From Acidobacteriota bacterium (lineage in GTDB: Bacteria; Acidobacteriota; UBA6911; RPQK01; JAJDTT01): DNA of 64,000 bases. The stretch's first letter is position 1. Each line of letters starts with the position of its first letter. The notes beneath the pieces are model-generated. The model was not told the DNA's origin, did not search any database, and saw only the letters and a list, made by a program, of their open reading frames with translations. Shown here piece after piece: positions 17,883 to 26,395 of this stretch. A program made the position numbers and the translations under genes. Where the stretch lies: the NCBI GenBank assembly GCA_028874215.1, contig JAPPLF010000100.1, forward strand, positions 62,001-126,000, written 5' to 3'.

Positions 17883-18659
17883 TCACAGATTCAGACCGGC
17901 GCAGACGTGAATGGCCTGGCCGGTGACGCTCCGGGAGGCGTCCGACGCCAGGAACAGGACCATGTCGGTGATGTCCTCGGGAGGGATCATGCGCCGGAGA
18001 GCGATGTGGTCCGTGAACTCCGCCCTCACCTCGGTGTCGGATAGACCCGTGGCCAGACACCGGTCCCGGAGGACCCGTTCGATTCGATCCCCTTCCACGG
18101 GACCGGGGCAGATGGCGTTTGATCGGACGTTGTAGGGTCCCAACTCGACCGCCAGTGTCCGGCTCAACCCCACGACGGCCCACTTGGAGGCGACATAGGG
18201 CGCCCTCAGCGGCAAGCCGATGCGGCCCGCCATGGACGAGATGTTCACGATGGATCCGGACCGCCGGGCCATCATGTGGCGATAGACGGCCTTGGCGCAG
18301 AGGAAGGAGCCGGTCAGGTTGACTGCGATCACCTGCTCCCAGTCCTCCAAGGCGACTTCGGAAACGGGCGCCGTGGGACCGGCGATCCCCGCATTGTTCA
18401 CCAGGACGTCGATACAACCCCACTTATCCAGGATCGCAGCCACCGCCCGCTCGATTTGCTGAGGCCTGGTCAGATCCAGGTCGATGGCCAGTGCCTCCCC
18501 TCCTTGGTCTTCGATGTCCCGTGTGGTTTCCTCGACGCCCTCGATGTCGGTGACCGCCACCCGGTAGCCATGCTCCGACAGGGCGAGGCTGATCTTCCGG
18601 CCCAGGCCCACTCCGCCGCCGGTGACCATGGCCGTACGCCGAGTGTCCGTGTTTCCCAT
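17883..18659 (-). CDS. SDR-family oxidoreductase in the hisG operon
   Basis: 258 residues, a classical SDR: cofactor motif TGGGVGLG near residue 14, LVNNAGIAG, catalytic Ser in VNISSMAG, YVASK (Tyr and Lys), and an Asp at the end of the second strand (VTDIE) suggesting NAD preference. The ATG at 18659 overlaps the hisG stop by 1 nt within an ATGA; a much longer frame through hisG is not coding. Its placement directly behind hisIG is unusual, and its substrate cannot be predicted. Confidence 0.85.
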   Translation of the reverse strand: MGNTDTRRTAMVTGGGVGLGRKISLALSEHGYRVAVTDIEGVEETTRDIEDQGGEALAIDLDLTRPQQIERAVAAILDKWGCIDVLVNNAGIAGPTAPVSEVALEDWEQVIAVNLTGSFLCAKAVYRHMMARRSGSIVNISSMAGRIGLPLRAPYVASKWAVVGLSRTLAVELGPYNVRSNAICPGPVEGDRIERVLRDRCLATGLSDTEVRAEFTDHIALRRMIPPEDITDMVLFLASDASRSVTGQAIHVCAGLNL

Positions 18660-19537
18660 CAGTCGATGATCTTGTTGAGAGGATACTCCACGATTCCCAC
18701 CGCGCCGGCCGCCCGAACCCGGGGCACGATGTCCCGCACCACCGCCTCGTCGATGATGGTGTTGACGGCGGTCCAGCCCTCGGACGACAGTGACGAGATG
18801 GTGGGCTTCTGGAGAGCGGGCAGGATTTCCAGGACCGCTTCGACGGAATCCCTGGGAACGTTCATCATCATTCCCACCTTGCCCTCGGCCGCCATGGCTC
18901 CCCGTAGCATGAGCGAGATATTCTCGATCTTCTGCCGCTTCCAGGGGTCTTCCCACGCGTCCCGGTTGGCGATGAGCCGGGGCGTGCTCACCAGGATCGT
19001 ATCGATGACCCTGAGGTTGTTGGCGCGCAGGGAGGAACCGGTCTCGGTCACCTCCACGATGGCGTCGGCCAGGCGGGGAGGCTTCACCTCGGTGGCGCCC
19101 CAGGAGAACTCCACGTGCGCTTCCACGCCGTGGCGTTTCAGATAGGCCCGGGTCAGGTTGACCCCCTCGGTGGCGATATGCTTGCCGGCCAGATCCGCCG
19201 GTTCGCGTATGGGAGAGTCCTCGGGAACGGCCAGGACCCAACGCACCGGCTTCCGGCTCACCTTGGAGAAGACCAACTCGGCGACTTCGACCACTTGGGC
19301 TCTGTTCTCCACGATCCAGTCATGCCCGGTCAGACCGGCGTCCATGACTCCAACCTGCACGTAGCGGGCCATTTCCTGGGCCCGGATCAGGATGCACTCG
19401 ATCTCCGAGTCGTCGATGGACGGATAGTAGGACCGGGAGCGGAACCGGATCTGGTATCCGGCCTTGGCGAAGAGCTGGGCCGTCGCTTCCTGGAGGCTGC
19501 CCGCGGGAATTCCCAACGTCAGGATTCGTTCGCTCAT
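18659..19537 (-). CDS. hisG: ATP phosphoribosyltransferase, long form
   Basis: 292 residues. HisG catalyses the first step of histidine synthesis, joining ATP and PRPP. The N-terminal catalytic part has [16 protein letters not shown] and [10 protein letters not shown], and the P-loop-like PRPP segment [14 protein letters not shown] is present. The C-terminal part (about residues 210-292) is the ACT-like HisG_C regulatory domain, marking the long, hexameric, HisZ-independent form that is feedback-inhibited by histidine. The ATG at 19537 overlaps the hisI stop in an ATGA. The rest of the his pathway is not in the window. Confidence 0.92.
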   Translation of the reverse strand: MSERILTLGIPAGSLQEATAQLFAKAGYQIRFRSRSYYPSIDDSEIECILIRAQEMARYVQVGVMDAGLTGHDWIVENRAQVVEVAELVFSKVSRKPVRWVLAVPEDSPIREPADLAGKHIATEGVNLTRAYLKRHGVEAHVEFSWGATEVKPPRLADAIVEVTETGSSLRANNLRVIDTILVSTPRLIANRDAWEDPWKRQKIENISLMLRGAMAAEGKVGMMMNVPRDSVEAVLEILPALQKPTISSLSSEGWTAVNTIIDEAVVRDIVPRVRAAGAVGIVEYPLNKIID

Positions 19538-19932
19538 TTGGATTTCCCGCTCCCGTAGACCTCGGCTGGATCGAATACCGGCTCCGCAACGACGGACAGC
19601 TCGCCGTCCTCCACCTTTCGAAAAAAACAACTCCTGTAGCCTTTGTGGCAGGCGGCGCCTCCCAGTTGAGTGACCCGGACCAGAATTGTGTCGGAGTCGC
19701 AGTCCACGTGAACCGAATGGATCCGCTGCACGTGTCCGCTCTCCTCACCCTTGCGCCAGAGGCGGTCTCGGCTGCGCGAGTAATAGCAGACCCGGCCGGT
19801 GCGGAGCGACTCTTCCAGCGCCTCCGGGTTCATGTACGCCATCATGAGGACGTCGCCTGTCTCATCATCCTGGGCGATGACGGGGACGAGCCCTCCCTGC
19901 TTGTCGAAGTCGATCTGGTCCTGAAGCGACAC
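19534..19932 (-). CDS. hisI: phosphoribosyl-AMP cyclohydrolase
   Basis: 132 residues, single-domain HisI without the HisE pyrophosphohydrolase half. It opens the adenine ring of PR-AMP in histidine synthesis. Motifs are [32 protein letters not shown] and the zinc-site region HVDCDSDT with [14 protein letters not shown]. The start is GTG at 19932, preceded by GGAAGG at about 6 nt, and lies 2 nt after the stop of the upstream PLP gene. An in-frame upstream extension overlaps that gene and is not used. The downstream hisG overlaps by 4 nt. Confidence 0.92.
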   Translation of the reverse strand: MSLQDQIDFDKQGGLVPVIAQDDETGDVLMMAYMNPEALEESLRTGRVCYYSRSRDRLWRKGEESGHVQRIHSVHVDCDSDTILVRVTQLGGAACHKGYRSCFFRKVEDGELSVVAEPVFDPAEVYGSGKSK

Positions 19933-19934
19933 GT

Positions 19935-20975
19935 TCAACCTTCCTTTCCCGCAGTGTCGAACATGGGTGCCAAGTCCCGGTGGTGATAGAAGAGCGCCGG
20001 TGTTCCGCCGGTGTGCACGAAGACGAGATTCTGGCCCTTCCGCCACCGGCCCCGCCGAACGTCCGCCACGAGAGCCCCCATGGCCTTGCCCGTATAGATG
20101 GGATCCAGCAGGATCCCCTCCTGCCGGGCCAACAGCGAGATGGCTTCCAGTCCTTCGGGGGTCGGGATGCCGTATCCGGCGCCGATGTAATCGGGGCTCG
20201 CCTGAATGTCCTCCAGCGTCACGGCCGGTTCGAGTCCCATCAGCTCGGCCGCGCCGTTGGCCAGTTTGGCCATGTACTCAGCCGTATCGAAAGGCCATTC
20301 GATGGGCATGATCGCCTCCAGAACCGCCTCCCATTGAAGCAGTTTCCGGCCCAGGAACATCCCCGCTCCGGTGGAGCCGCTGGAGGAGAAATAGACGGCG
20401 TCGGCCCGGACGTTCTGCTCGTCCAACTGGTCCCGGAGCTCCACCAAAGCCCCGGTGTAACTCACGGAGGCCGCGAACCGCGACGGCGGGTCGGCGATGG
20501 TGAAGACCCTTTTCCCCTCGTCCCTCAGGCTGTCGGACTTTTCCTTGATCTTGTTCCAGAGCGGGGGACCCATGGGTTCCGAGTTGAGCTCGATCCGGGC
20601 CCCGACCAGATGATCCAGGAGGAAGTTTCCCTGGAACTCCATCTCGGCGTGATCCGTGGTCAGGACCAAGTGGCATTCCAGGCCGAGCTTGGCAGCGGCG
20701 GCGGCGGTCTGACGGCAGTTGTTGGACTGGATTCCGGCTCCCCAGACCAACGTGTCGGCGCCTTCCTCCAGGGCCCGCCCCAGGATGAACTCGTTGTGCC
20801 GGGCCTTGTTGCCGCCGAAGGCCAGACCGGTGCAGTCGTCCCGTTTGATGAAGATCCGGGGACCGCCCAGCGCGGCGCTCAGCCGCGGAAGCTCTTCCAG
20901 AGGTGTGGGCAGATGGGCCAGGGAAACCCGGGGAAGACGGTCAATCCTGTCTCGAAGTTCCTGGGGACTGATCAT
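19935..20975 (-). CDS. ACC deaminase / D-cysteine desulfhydrase family PLP enzyme
   Basis: 346 residues of the fold-type II PLP family that includes 1-aminocyclopropane-1-carboxylate deaminase and D-cysteine desulfhydrase. The Schiff-base Lys is in [13 protein letters not shown] near residue 56. Other family blocks are [14 protein letters not shown], the phosphate-binding [10 protein letters not shown] and [12 protein letters not shown]. The ATG at 20975 is used; an upstream ATG at 21062 is possible but adds a low-complexity head. It appears to be the first gene of a compact operon with hisI and hisG. Substrate choice between ACC, D-cysteine or another D-amino acid cannot be made by eye. Confidence 0.85.
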   Translation of the reverse strand: MISPQELRDRIDRLPRVSLAHLPTPLEELPRLSAALGGPRIFIKRDDCTGLAFGGNKARHNEFILGRALEEGADTLVWGAGIQSNNCRQTAAAAAKLGLECHLVLTTDHAEMEFQGNFLLDHLVGARIELNSEPMGPPLWNKIKEKSDSLRDEGKRVFTIADPPSRFAASVSYTGALVELRDQLDEQNVRADAVYFSSSGSTGAGMFLGRKLLQWEAVLEAIMPIEWPFDTAEYMAKLANGAAELMGLEPAVTLEDIQASPDYIGAGYGIPTPEGLEAISLLARQEGILLDPIYTGKAMGALVADVRRGRWRKGQNLVFVHTGGTPALFYHHRDLAPMFDTAGKEG

Positions 20976-21134
20976 TTTGGGAGTCGATGGTTTGGAGTTT
21001 AGAAACTGCGACGAATCTTTCCGTGTTGCCGGCCGAGGCGCCCGCCGACGGCTGACGTCCACTAGTTTAACAGCCCGTGGTGAAACTACCCCAAGAGTCG
21101 GTCGTATTTCGGCGGAAAATCGGGTCGCGCGCCG

Positions 21135-22724
21135 CTATTGGGGCGCGGCCTCCCTGGCGTGGGTGTACAGCAACTTGCCCTTTTCGTCGTAGAAGGTGAA
21201 ATCCATGCGGGCCCGCCCCTCGCCGGTCCGGCCGATCTTCAGGAGCAGGAAACCGCCGGTGGGCTCCTCGTAGTGGTACGGCTGTTTCACTTTTCCCTCG
21301 GGATCCGAAGATTTGGGGTCGCCCGGAAAGTACCCGATGATGGCGTTGGCGTCGATCATCGCGCCGACGGAGAATTCCTGGAAGCCGGAGGGGTGGATGG
21401 CGTGGTACTGCCAGTGCCGGTCCCCGCAGATGATGACGAATCGTTCGGGAGAGAACCGGTTTTCCGTCAACCAGCGGAAGAACTCGTTGCCTTCATGGCG
21501 GAATCCCCCGGGATTGACGTGGTTGTCCCGCTTATACTCGTAGCCGGGTCCCACCATGGGGGTCGCGGAGAGAAGGACCTTGAAGGTGGCGTCGCTTGCC
21601 AGCAGGGTCCGCTTGAGCCACTCCTTCTGCTCCTTTCCCCAGATCGTCTTCTGGGGACCGTCGGGAAAGTCGTTGGGGCTGCGGTAGTCCCGTCCCTCCA
21701 CCATCCAGATCTGCAGGTCCCGGTTCACTCTTCTGGTGAAGTAGGTCACCGAATCGGACGCCTGCGGATCGACGACGGGATACTGTTCCCTGAACATCCG
21801 GACCCCCAGCTCGTGGGAAGGAGCGTGGCCGGAACCGGAGTGCGTCGGGTAGAGGTTCTCCTTGGGATAGGCCCCGATCCTGTCCTGGGCGTAGACGCGC
21901 GCCGGGTTCACCGGATCGGAGTCGTTGAACCGGTAGTCGTGGTCGTCTTTCATCCAGTAGGTGGCCACCCGCGCGAACAGGTCCAGGAATCTCTGCTGCG
22001 AGTACTGCTCCTGGTGCTTCATCCGCAACTGGTGCTGCGTCTCCGCCCGTCCTCTCATCTGGTGGCCGCTTCCGGGGCCGTCGTAATAGACGTTGTCTCC
22101 CAGTCCCACGAAGAAATCGGGCTCCAAGGCCAGGATCGTCGCCAACGCCGGATAGCCCAGCGCCTTGTCCGGTCCGCTGTACGGCGGTTGTGAACCACTG
22201 CCGGTGTAGTGGAATTTGCTGTAGTGCATGCAGGTGGAGAGGGCGAAGCTGTAGGAGCCCTGTCCGGTTTCCCCGCCCAGCGTGGTGAACGCCGCCGCCG
22301 CCGATTTCTCGAGACGTGACTTGTCCGGTCCGTAGGCCAGACGGTAGTGGTAGCGGGTTTCCGGCCGCAGCCCATCCACCTTCACCTTCACGATGAAGTC
22401 GTTTTCCGGGAGGGCGGTGAGCCATTCGGTCCGAATCGGGTCCTTGAAATCGGCTCCCGTCGCCACCTCGAAGCGGGCGACTCCCTCGATGCCCAGAACT
22501 CCCGACCAGCGGCGGTCAACGACACGGTTCGTCGAGGTCAGGCGCGACTGGAGGATGGCCGACGTGTCATCCACGGCTCCCGCCATCAGCCCGTGGCCCA
22601 GTTCCATGGGAAAGGGGTCGCCGGACCGGGAGAAACCCAGGGTGCCCGGGACCAGGAACAAAACCAGCGTGCAGCTCCGGGCCAGGCGGCCGATTCTTTC
22701 TGTAAGTTCCTGGAAAATGATCAT
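21135..22724 (-). CDS. PhoD-like alkaline phosphatase (copy B)
   Basis: 529 residues of the PhoD-like phosphatase/phosphodiesterase family. After a signal-like N-terminus, a fibronectin-like N-terminal domain has the ...GLRPETRYHYRLAYG pattern. The metallophosphatase-type core has VGLGDNVYYDG, MKDDHDYRFND and ICGDRHWQYHA, the metal-ligand motifs. PhoD enzymes use Fe and Ca and cleave phosphomonoesters and diesters. The ATG at 22724 directly follows the stop of a close paralogue. The ribosome-binding site is distant (GGAGG about 14 nt up), suggesting coupling to the upstream gene. Confidence 0.85.
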   Translation of the reverse strand: MIIFQELTERIGRLARSCTLVLFLVPGTLGFSRSGDPFPMELGHGLMAGAVDDTSAILQSRLTSTNRVVDRRWSGVLGIEGVARFEVATGADFKDPIRTEWLTALPENDFIVKVKVDGLRPETRYHYRLAYGPDKSRLEKSAAAAFTTLGGETGQGSYSFALSTCMHYSKFHYTGSGSQPPYSGPDKALGYPALATILALEPDFFVGLGDNVYYDGPGSGHQMRGRAETQHQLRMKHQEQYSQQRFLDLFARVATYWMKDDHDYRFNDSDPVNPARVYAQDRIGAYPKENLYPTHSGSGHAPSHELGVRMFREQYPVVDPQASDSVTYFTRRVNRDLQIWMVEGRDYRSPNDFPDGPQKTIWGKEQKEWLKRTLLASDATFKVLLSATPMVGPGYEYKRDNHVNPGGFRHEGNEFFRWLTENRFSPERFVIICGDRHWQYHAIHPSGFQEFSVGAMIDANAIIGYFPGDPKSSDPEGKVKQPYHYEEPTGGFLLLKIGRTGEGRARMDFTFYDEKGKLLYTHAREAAPQ

Positions 22725-24311
22725 TTAGTCTGGTCCGGCCTCCTTGGCGTGGGTGTAGAGCACATTGCCCTTTTCGTCATGGAAGGTGAAATCCATGCGG
22801 GCCCGTCCCCCGCCGGTCTGGCCGATCTTCATGATCAGGAAACCGCCGGTGGGTTCCTCGAAATGATAGGGATGCTTGATCTTTCCCTCGGGGTCCGACG
22901 ATTTGGGGTCGCTGGGAAAGAATCCCAGAATCGCATTGGAGTCGTCCATCGCGCCGACGGAGAATTCCTGAAAGCCGGAGGGGTGGACGGCGTGATACTG
23001 CCAGTGCCGGTCACCGCAGACGATCATGAAGCGGTCCGGAGAGAAACCCTTGTCCGTCAGCCAGCGGAAGAACTCGTCGCCCTCGGTTTGAAATCCTCCC
23101 GGGTTGACGTGGTTGTCGCGCTTTGCGGCGTAGTCGGGTCCCACCATGGGGGTCGCCGAGAGGAGAACCTTGAAGGTGGCGTCGCTCTCCAGCAGGGTCC
23201 GTTGCAGCCATTCCTTCTGTTCTTTCCCCCAGATCGTCTTCTGGGGACCGTCGGGGGAGTCGTTGGGACTGCGGTATTCGCGTCCCTCCACGATCCAGAT
23301 CTGCAGGTCCCGGTTCACTCGCCGAGTGGAGTAGGTCACCGCGTCGGACGCCCGTGGATCGACCACGGGAAGCTGCTCCCGGAACATCCGCGCGCCGAGT
23401 TCATGGGTCGGGTCGTGGCCGGAACCGGAGTGCTTCGGGAAGAGGTTTTCCTTGGGATAGGTTCCCGAATTTGACTCGTCATAGATATGGATACGGACCG
23501 GATTGACCGGATCGGAGTCGTTGAACCGGTAGTCGTGGTCGTCCTTCAACCAGTAGGTGGCCACTCGGGCGAACAAGTCCGGGAACCTCTGCTGCGAGAA
23601 CTGCTCGTGGTACTTCATCCGCAACTGGTGTTGCGTCTCCGCCCGTCCTCTCATGTCCTGGTCGGCGCCGGGGACGTCGTAGTAGACGTTGTCGCCCAGG
23701 CCCACGAAGAAGTCGGGCTCCAAGGCCAGGATGGCAGCCAGAGCGGGATAGCCCAGCTCCTTGTCCGGTCCGCTGTAGGGTGGTTTGGAACCGTGGCCCG
23801 TGTAGTGGAAATAGGTGTAGTTCATGCAGGCGGCCAGGGCGAAGCTGTAGGAGACCTGCCCGTCGGGTCCGCCCATAGTGGTGAAAATCGCGGGAGGCGA
23901 TTTCTTGAGCCGCGACTTGTCCGGTCCGTAGACCAGGCGATAGTGGTAGCGGGTCTCCGGCCGAAGCCCTTCCACCTTGACCTTCACTATGAAGTCGTTC
24001 TCCGGGAGGGCGGCGAGCCACGCGGTCCGAATCGGGTTCTTGAAGTCGGCCCCGGCCGCCACCTCGAAACGGGAGATTCCCCTGATCCCCAGGACGCCCG
24101 ACCAGCGGGGGTCGACGAGGCTCTCGGTCGAGGTGAGGCGGGACTGGAGAATCGCCGAAGCGTCGTCCACGGCGCCCGCCATCAGGCCTTGGGCCAGTTG
24201 CACGGGAAAGGGGTCCCCGGACTGGGAAAAACCCGGATGTCCCATGGCCAGGAAGAGGACAAGAGCGGGGAGCCGAATCTGGCAGGATCGGCGGGTGAAA
24301 TCGGTGGTCAT
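22725..24311 (-). CDS. PhoD-like alkaline phosphatase (copy A)
   Basis: 528 residues, closely similar along its whole length to the downstream copy: signal-like N-terminus, ...GLRPETRYHYRLVYG, GLGDNVYYDV, LKDDHDYRFND and CGDRHWQYHA. The ATG at 24311 has GGAGG 5-6 nt upstream, which decides against a TTG 12 nt earlier. The tandem pair is an evident gene duplication. Differences gather in surface loops, for instance an insertion HIYDESNSG after the metal-site segment. Both may serve phosphate acquisition; no pho-box was recognised upstream. Confidence 0.86.
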   Translation of the reverse strand: MTTDFTRRSCQIRLPALVLFLAMGHPGFSQSGDPFPVQLAQGLMAGAVDDASAILQSRLTSTESLVDPRWSGVLGIRGISRFEVAAGADFKNPIRTAWLAALPENDFIVKVKVEGLRPETRYHYRLVYGPDKSRLKKSPPAIFTTMGGPDGQVSYSFALAACMNYTYFHYTGHGSKPPYSGPDKELGYPALAAILALEPDFFVGLGDNVYYDVPGADQDMRGRAETQHQLRMKYHEQFSQQRFPDLFARVATYWLKDDHDYRFNDSDPVNPVRIHIYDESNSGTYPKENLFPKHSGSGHDPTHELGARMFREQLPVVDPRASDAVTYSTRRVNRDLQIWIVEGREYRSPNDSPDGPQKTIWGKEQKEWLQRTLLESDATFKVLLSATPMVGPDYAAKRDNHVNPGGFQTEGDEFFRWLTDKGFSPDRFMIVCGDRHWQYHAVHPSGFQEFSVGAMDDSNAILGFFPSDPKSSDPEGKIKHPYHFEEPTGGFLIMKIGQTGGGRARMDFTFHDEKGNVLYTHAKEAGPD

Positions 24312-24357
24312 GGCGTCCTCCAAGTCCCGGAATCATAACCGATTTGAGGCGGCAGGA

Positions 24358-24451
24358 GGCGATCTCCAAATCGCCCGGTCTTCGGCACCAAATCGTTCCT
24401 CCGGAGTTCGGCGATTAGGAAACCGCCGCCCCCGGCGACAGGAATGTCGCC
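24358..24451. repeat. REP-like cluster, locus 3 (three hairpins)
   Basis: GGCGATCTCCAAATCGCC at 24358-24375, GGCGATTAGGAAACCGCC at 24410-24427 and GGCGACAGGAATGTCGCC at 24434-24451. The first and second form the inverted pair seen at other loci. The third has a different 7-bp stem (GGCGACA/TGTCGCC) with a GGAA loop, and is followed by GCTCC. The second is preceded by CGGAGTTC. The cluster lies between the PhoD pair and an SDR gene. Confidence 0.78.
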
Positions 24452-24505
24452 GCTCCAGTCGCCGCTCCAGACTTGCTATACTCGCCGATCGATACGGGCA
24501 AACCC

Positions 24506-25264
24506 ATGTTGAACCTGGAAGGCAGGACCGCCCTGATGGTGGGGACGAAGCGGATGGGCGGCGTGGTGGCGCGGCGCCTGGCTCAGGCGGGCGTTCGCCT
24601 GGCGCTCAGCTACCGGGGATCCAAGCGCGCCGCCGAGGGGCTTCAGGCGGAGTTGGCGCCTCTGACCCGAACCTGTCTGGTCCAGGCTGATGTGAGCCGG
24701 CCCGAGGACGTGGATCGCCTGATGGGGACGGTCCGGGAGGAACTCGGGGACCTCTCCTTTCTCGTCAACCTGGCGTCGGGATTTCCCCGGGCTCCCCTGG
24801 ATTCGTTGGACGCGGCCGCCTGGGAAGCCGCGGAGCCGGCGGCCCGGGCCAACTATCTCCTGGCGGTCCACGCCGCCCGGAGCATGCGGCGGAACCCGGG
24901 TCCGACCCGGGGACACCTGGTCTTCTTCAGCGACTGGGCCGCCGGAGGGACTCCCTACCGGAACTACCTCCCCTATCTCACCTCCAAGGCGGCCATCGAC
25001 TTCATGACCCGCGCCTTCGCCGCCGAACTGGCTCCCCACGGCATTCTGGTCAACGCCATCGCTCCGGGCCCCACCATGCGCCCGCCGGAAATCAGCCGTG
25101 AGGACTGGGACCGCAGCGTGATCGCCCGGACACCCCTCCGGCGCGAGTCCGCTGCCGGCGAGATCGCCGAGATGATCGTGACCCTCCTGAAGAGCGAGAC
25201 CATTACGGGCGAAACCATCCGGATCGACGCCGGCCGCCATCTGGCGGGTCCGGGAGTGGACTGA
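24506..25264 (+). CDS. SDR-family oxidoreductase, divergent cofactor motif
   Basis: 252 residues. The fold is SDR, with the catalytic YLTSK (Tyr and Lys) and a Ser in FFSDWAAG. The cofactor motif is VGTKRMGG instead of TGxxxGxG, and the NNAG motif is replaced by NLASG. These changes are also seen in pteridine-reductase-like and FolM-like SDRs, so NADPH-dependent reduction of a pterin or similar ring is one possibility. The ATG at 24506 is chosen over a TTG at 24473. Confidence 0.78.
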   Translation: MLNLEGRTALMVGTKRMGGVVARRLAQAGVRLALSYRGSKRAAEGLQAELAPLTRTCLVQADVSRPEDVDRLMGTVREELGDLSFLVNLASGFPRAPLDSLDAAAWEAAEPAARANYLLAVHAARSMRRNPGPTRGHLVFFSDWAAGGTPYRNYLPYLTSKAAIDFMTRAFAAELAPHGILVNAIAPGPTMRPPEISREDWDRSVIARTPLRRESAAGEIAEMIVTLLKSETITGETIRIDAGRHLAGPGVD

Positions 25265-25333
25265 TTGCTCTGTCCGCGCGGTCGGTCCGCAGCCGAAACT
25301 TGCAAGTTCAAGACCGTAATTGCAGTCTAGGCA

Positions 25334-26344
25334 ATGATGTTGCGGTCGATCGGCGCATCGTTTTTTTCACTGATTCTCGTGGCCGGAGCCGTCGCCGGGG
25401 AGACCTCGCTCACCTGGTCCAGGGGCCCCGATCTGGACCTTCCCAGGGGCGGCTACAGCGCCGTCGCCTACCAGGAGGGAATTCTCGTCGCCGGGGGAGC
25501 CTACTGGCGGGAAGGCGAGAAACTCTGGACGGATCGAGTCGACTTCTACGATCCGGAAGCCGAAAGGTGGTCCCAGCGGCCGTCTCTGCCGGAACCTCTG
25601 GGTTACGGTGGAATGGTCCGGATCGGGGAGGAGATCTACCTGTTGGGCGGAGGCAACGGTCCGCAGCCGCAACGCCAGGTCTTCAAGCTGACCGAAGAAG
25701 GCTGGTCCGTGGCGGGACAGAATCCGGCGCCGCGCTATTTGGCATCGGTGGTGGCCGTCGGATCCACCATCTACCAGGTGGCGGGAAGCCACAGCATGAC
25801 CGATCTGGACCGTTGCACCGATGAGGTCTGGTCCCTGGACGTTGCGACCGGCGACTGGCAGAGGTTGGCGCCGATTCCGGGACCGCCCCGGATGATTCAC
25901 GCGGCCGCCGTACTCGGGAGCTCGGTGTACATCTTCGGAGGCTCCACCAAGGAACTGGGGCAGCAGTTGCGAAACCTGGACGACGCCTACCGGTTCGACA
26001 CCGGGACGGGACAATGGAGCCTGTTGGGTCCGGCTCCGGTGGCGGCCCGGGCCTGGTGGGCGGAACCGGTGGGCGAACTGATCTACCTGTCCGGCGGGTA
26101 CGCCCGGACGTTTCTGGGAACCGTCTACGAATACGATCCTTCCGGAGACACCTACACCCTGGTTTCCAGCTTCGAGCCGGGCCTGGCGGATACCGAGTTC
26201 CTGCACTTGGACGGAGCCTTCTACGGAATCTCCGGCGAAGACAAGGGCCGGTCCCGCTTCCCCGGGCTTCTCGTCGGCCGTTTTCCGGAGGAGCTTTCCG
26301 AGGAGGAGTCCGCAGAAGAGTCCGGGGAACCCTCCGGCGAGTAG
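25334..26344 (+). CDS. exported kelch-repeat protein
   Basis: 336 residues with a signal peptide (MMLRSIGASFFSLILVAGAVAG) and about five to six kelch motifs forming a beta-propeller, for example GGYSAVAYQEGILVAGG, GYGGMVRIGEEIYLLGG, IHAAAVLGSSVYIFGG and ELIYLSGGYA. The C-terminus is acidic (EELSEEESAEESGEPSGE). Bacterial kelch proteins are often sialate mutarotase-like or binding proteins; no catalytic residues are assigned here. It is followed after 51 nt by a large membrane protein on the same strand. Confidence 0.78.
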   Translation: MMLRSIGASFFSLILVAGAVAGETSLTWSRGPDLDLPRGGYSAVAYQEGILVAGGAYWREGEKLWTDRVDFYDPEAERWSQRPSLPEPLGYGGMVRIGEEIYLLGGGNGPQPQRQVFKLTEEGWSVAGQNPAPRYLASVVAVGSTIYQVAGSHSMTDLDRCTDEVWSLDVATGDWQRLAPIPGPPRMIHAAAVLGSSVYIFGGSTKELGQQLRNLDDAYRFDTGTGQWSLLGPAPVAARAWWAEPVGELIYLSGGYARTFLGTVYEYDPSGDTYTLVSSFEPGLADTEFLHLDGAFYGISGEDKGRSRFPGLLVGRFPEELSEEESAEESGEPSGE

Positions 26345-26395
26345 CCGAAGGACCGCCTTTCCCGTTTCCATCCTCTCAATCATTCCCGGTGGCCG

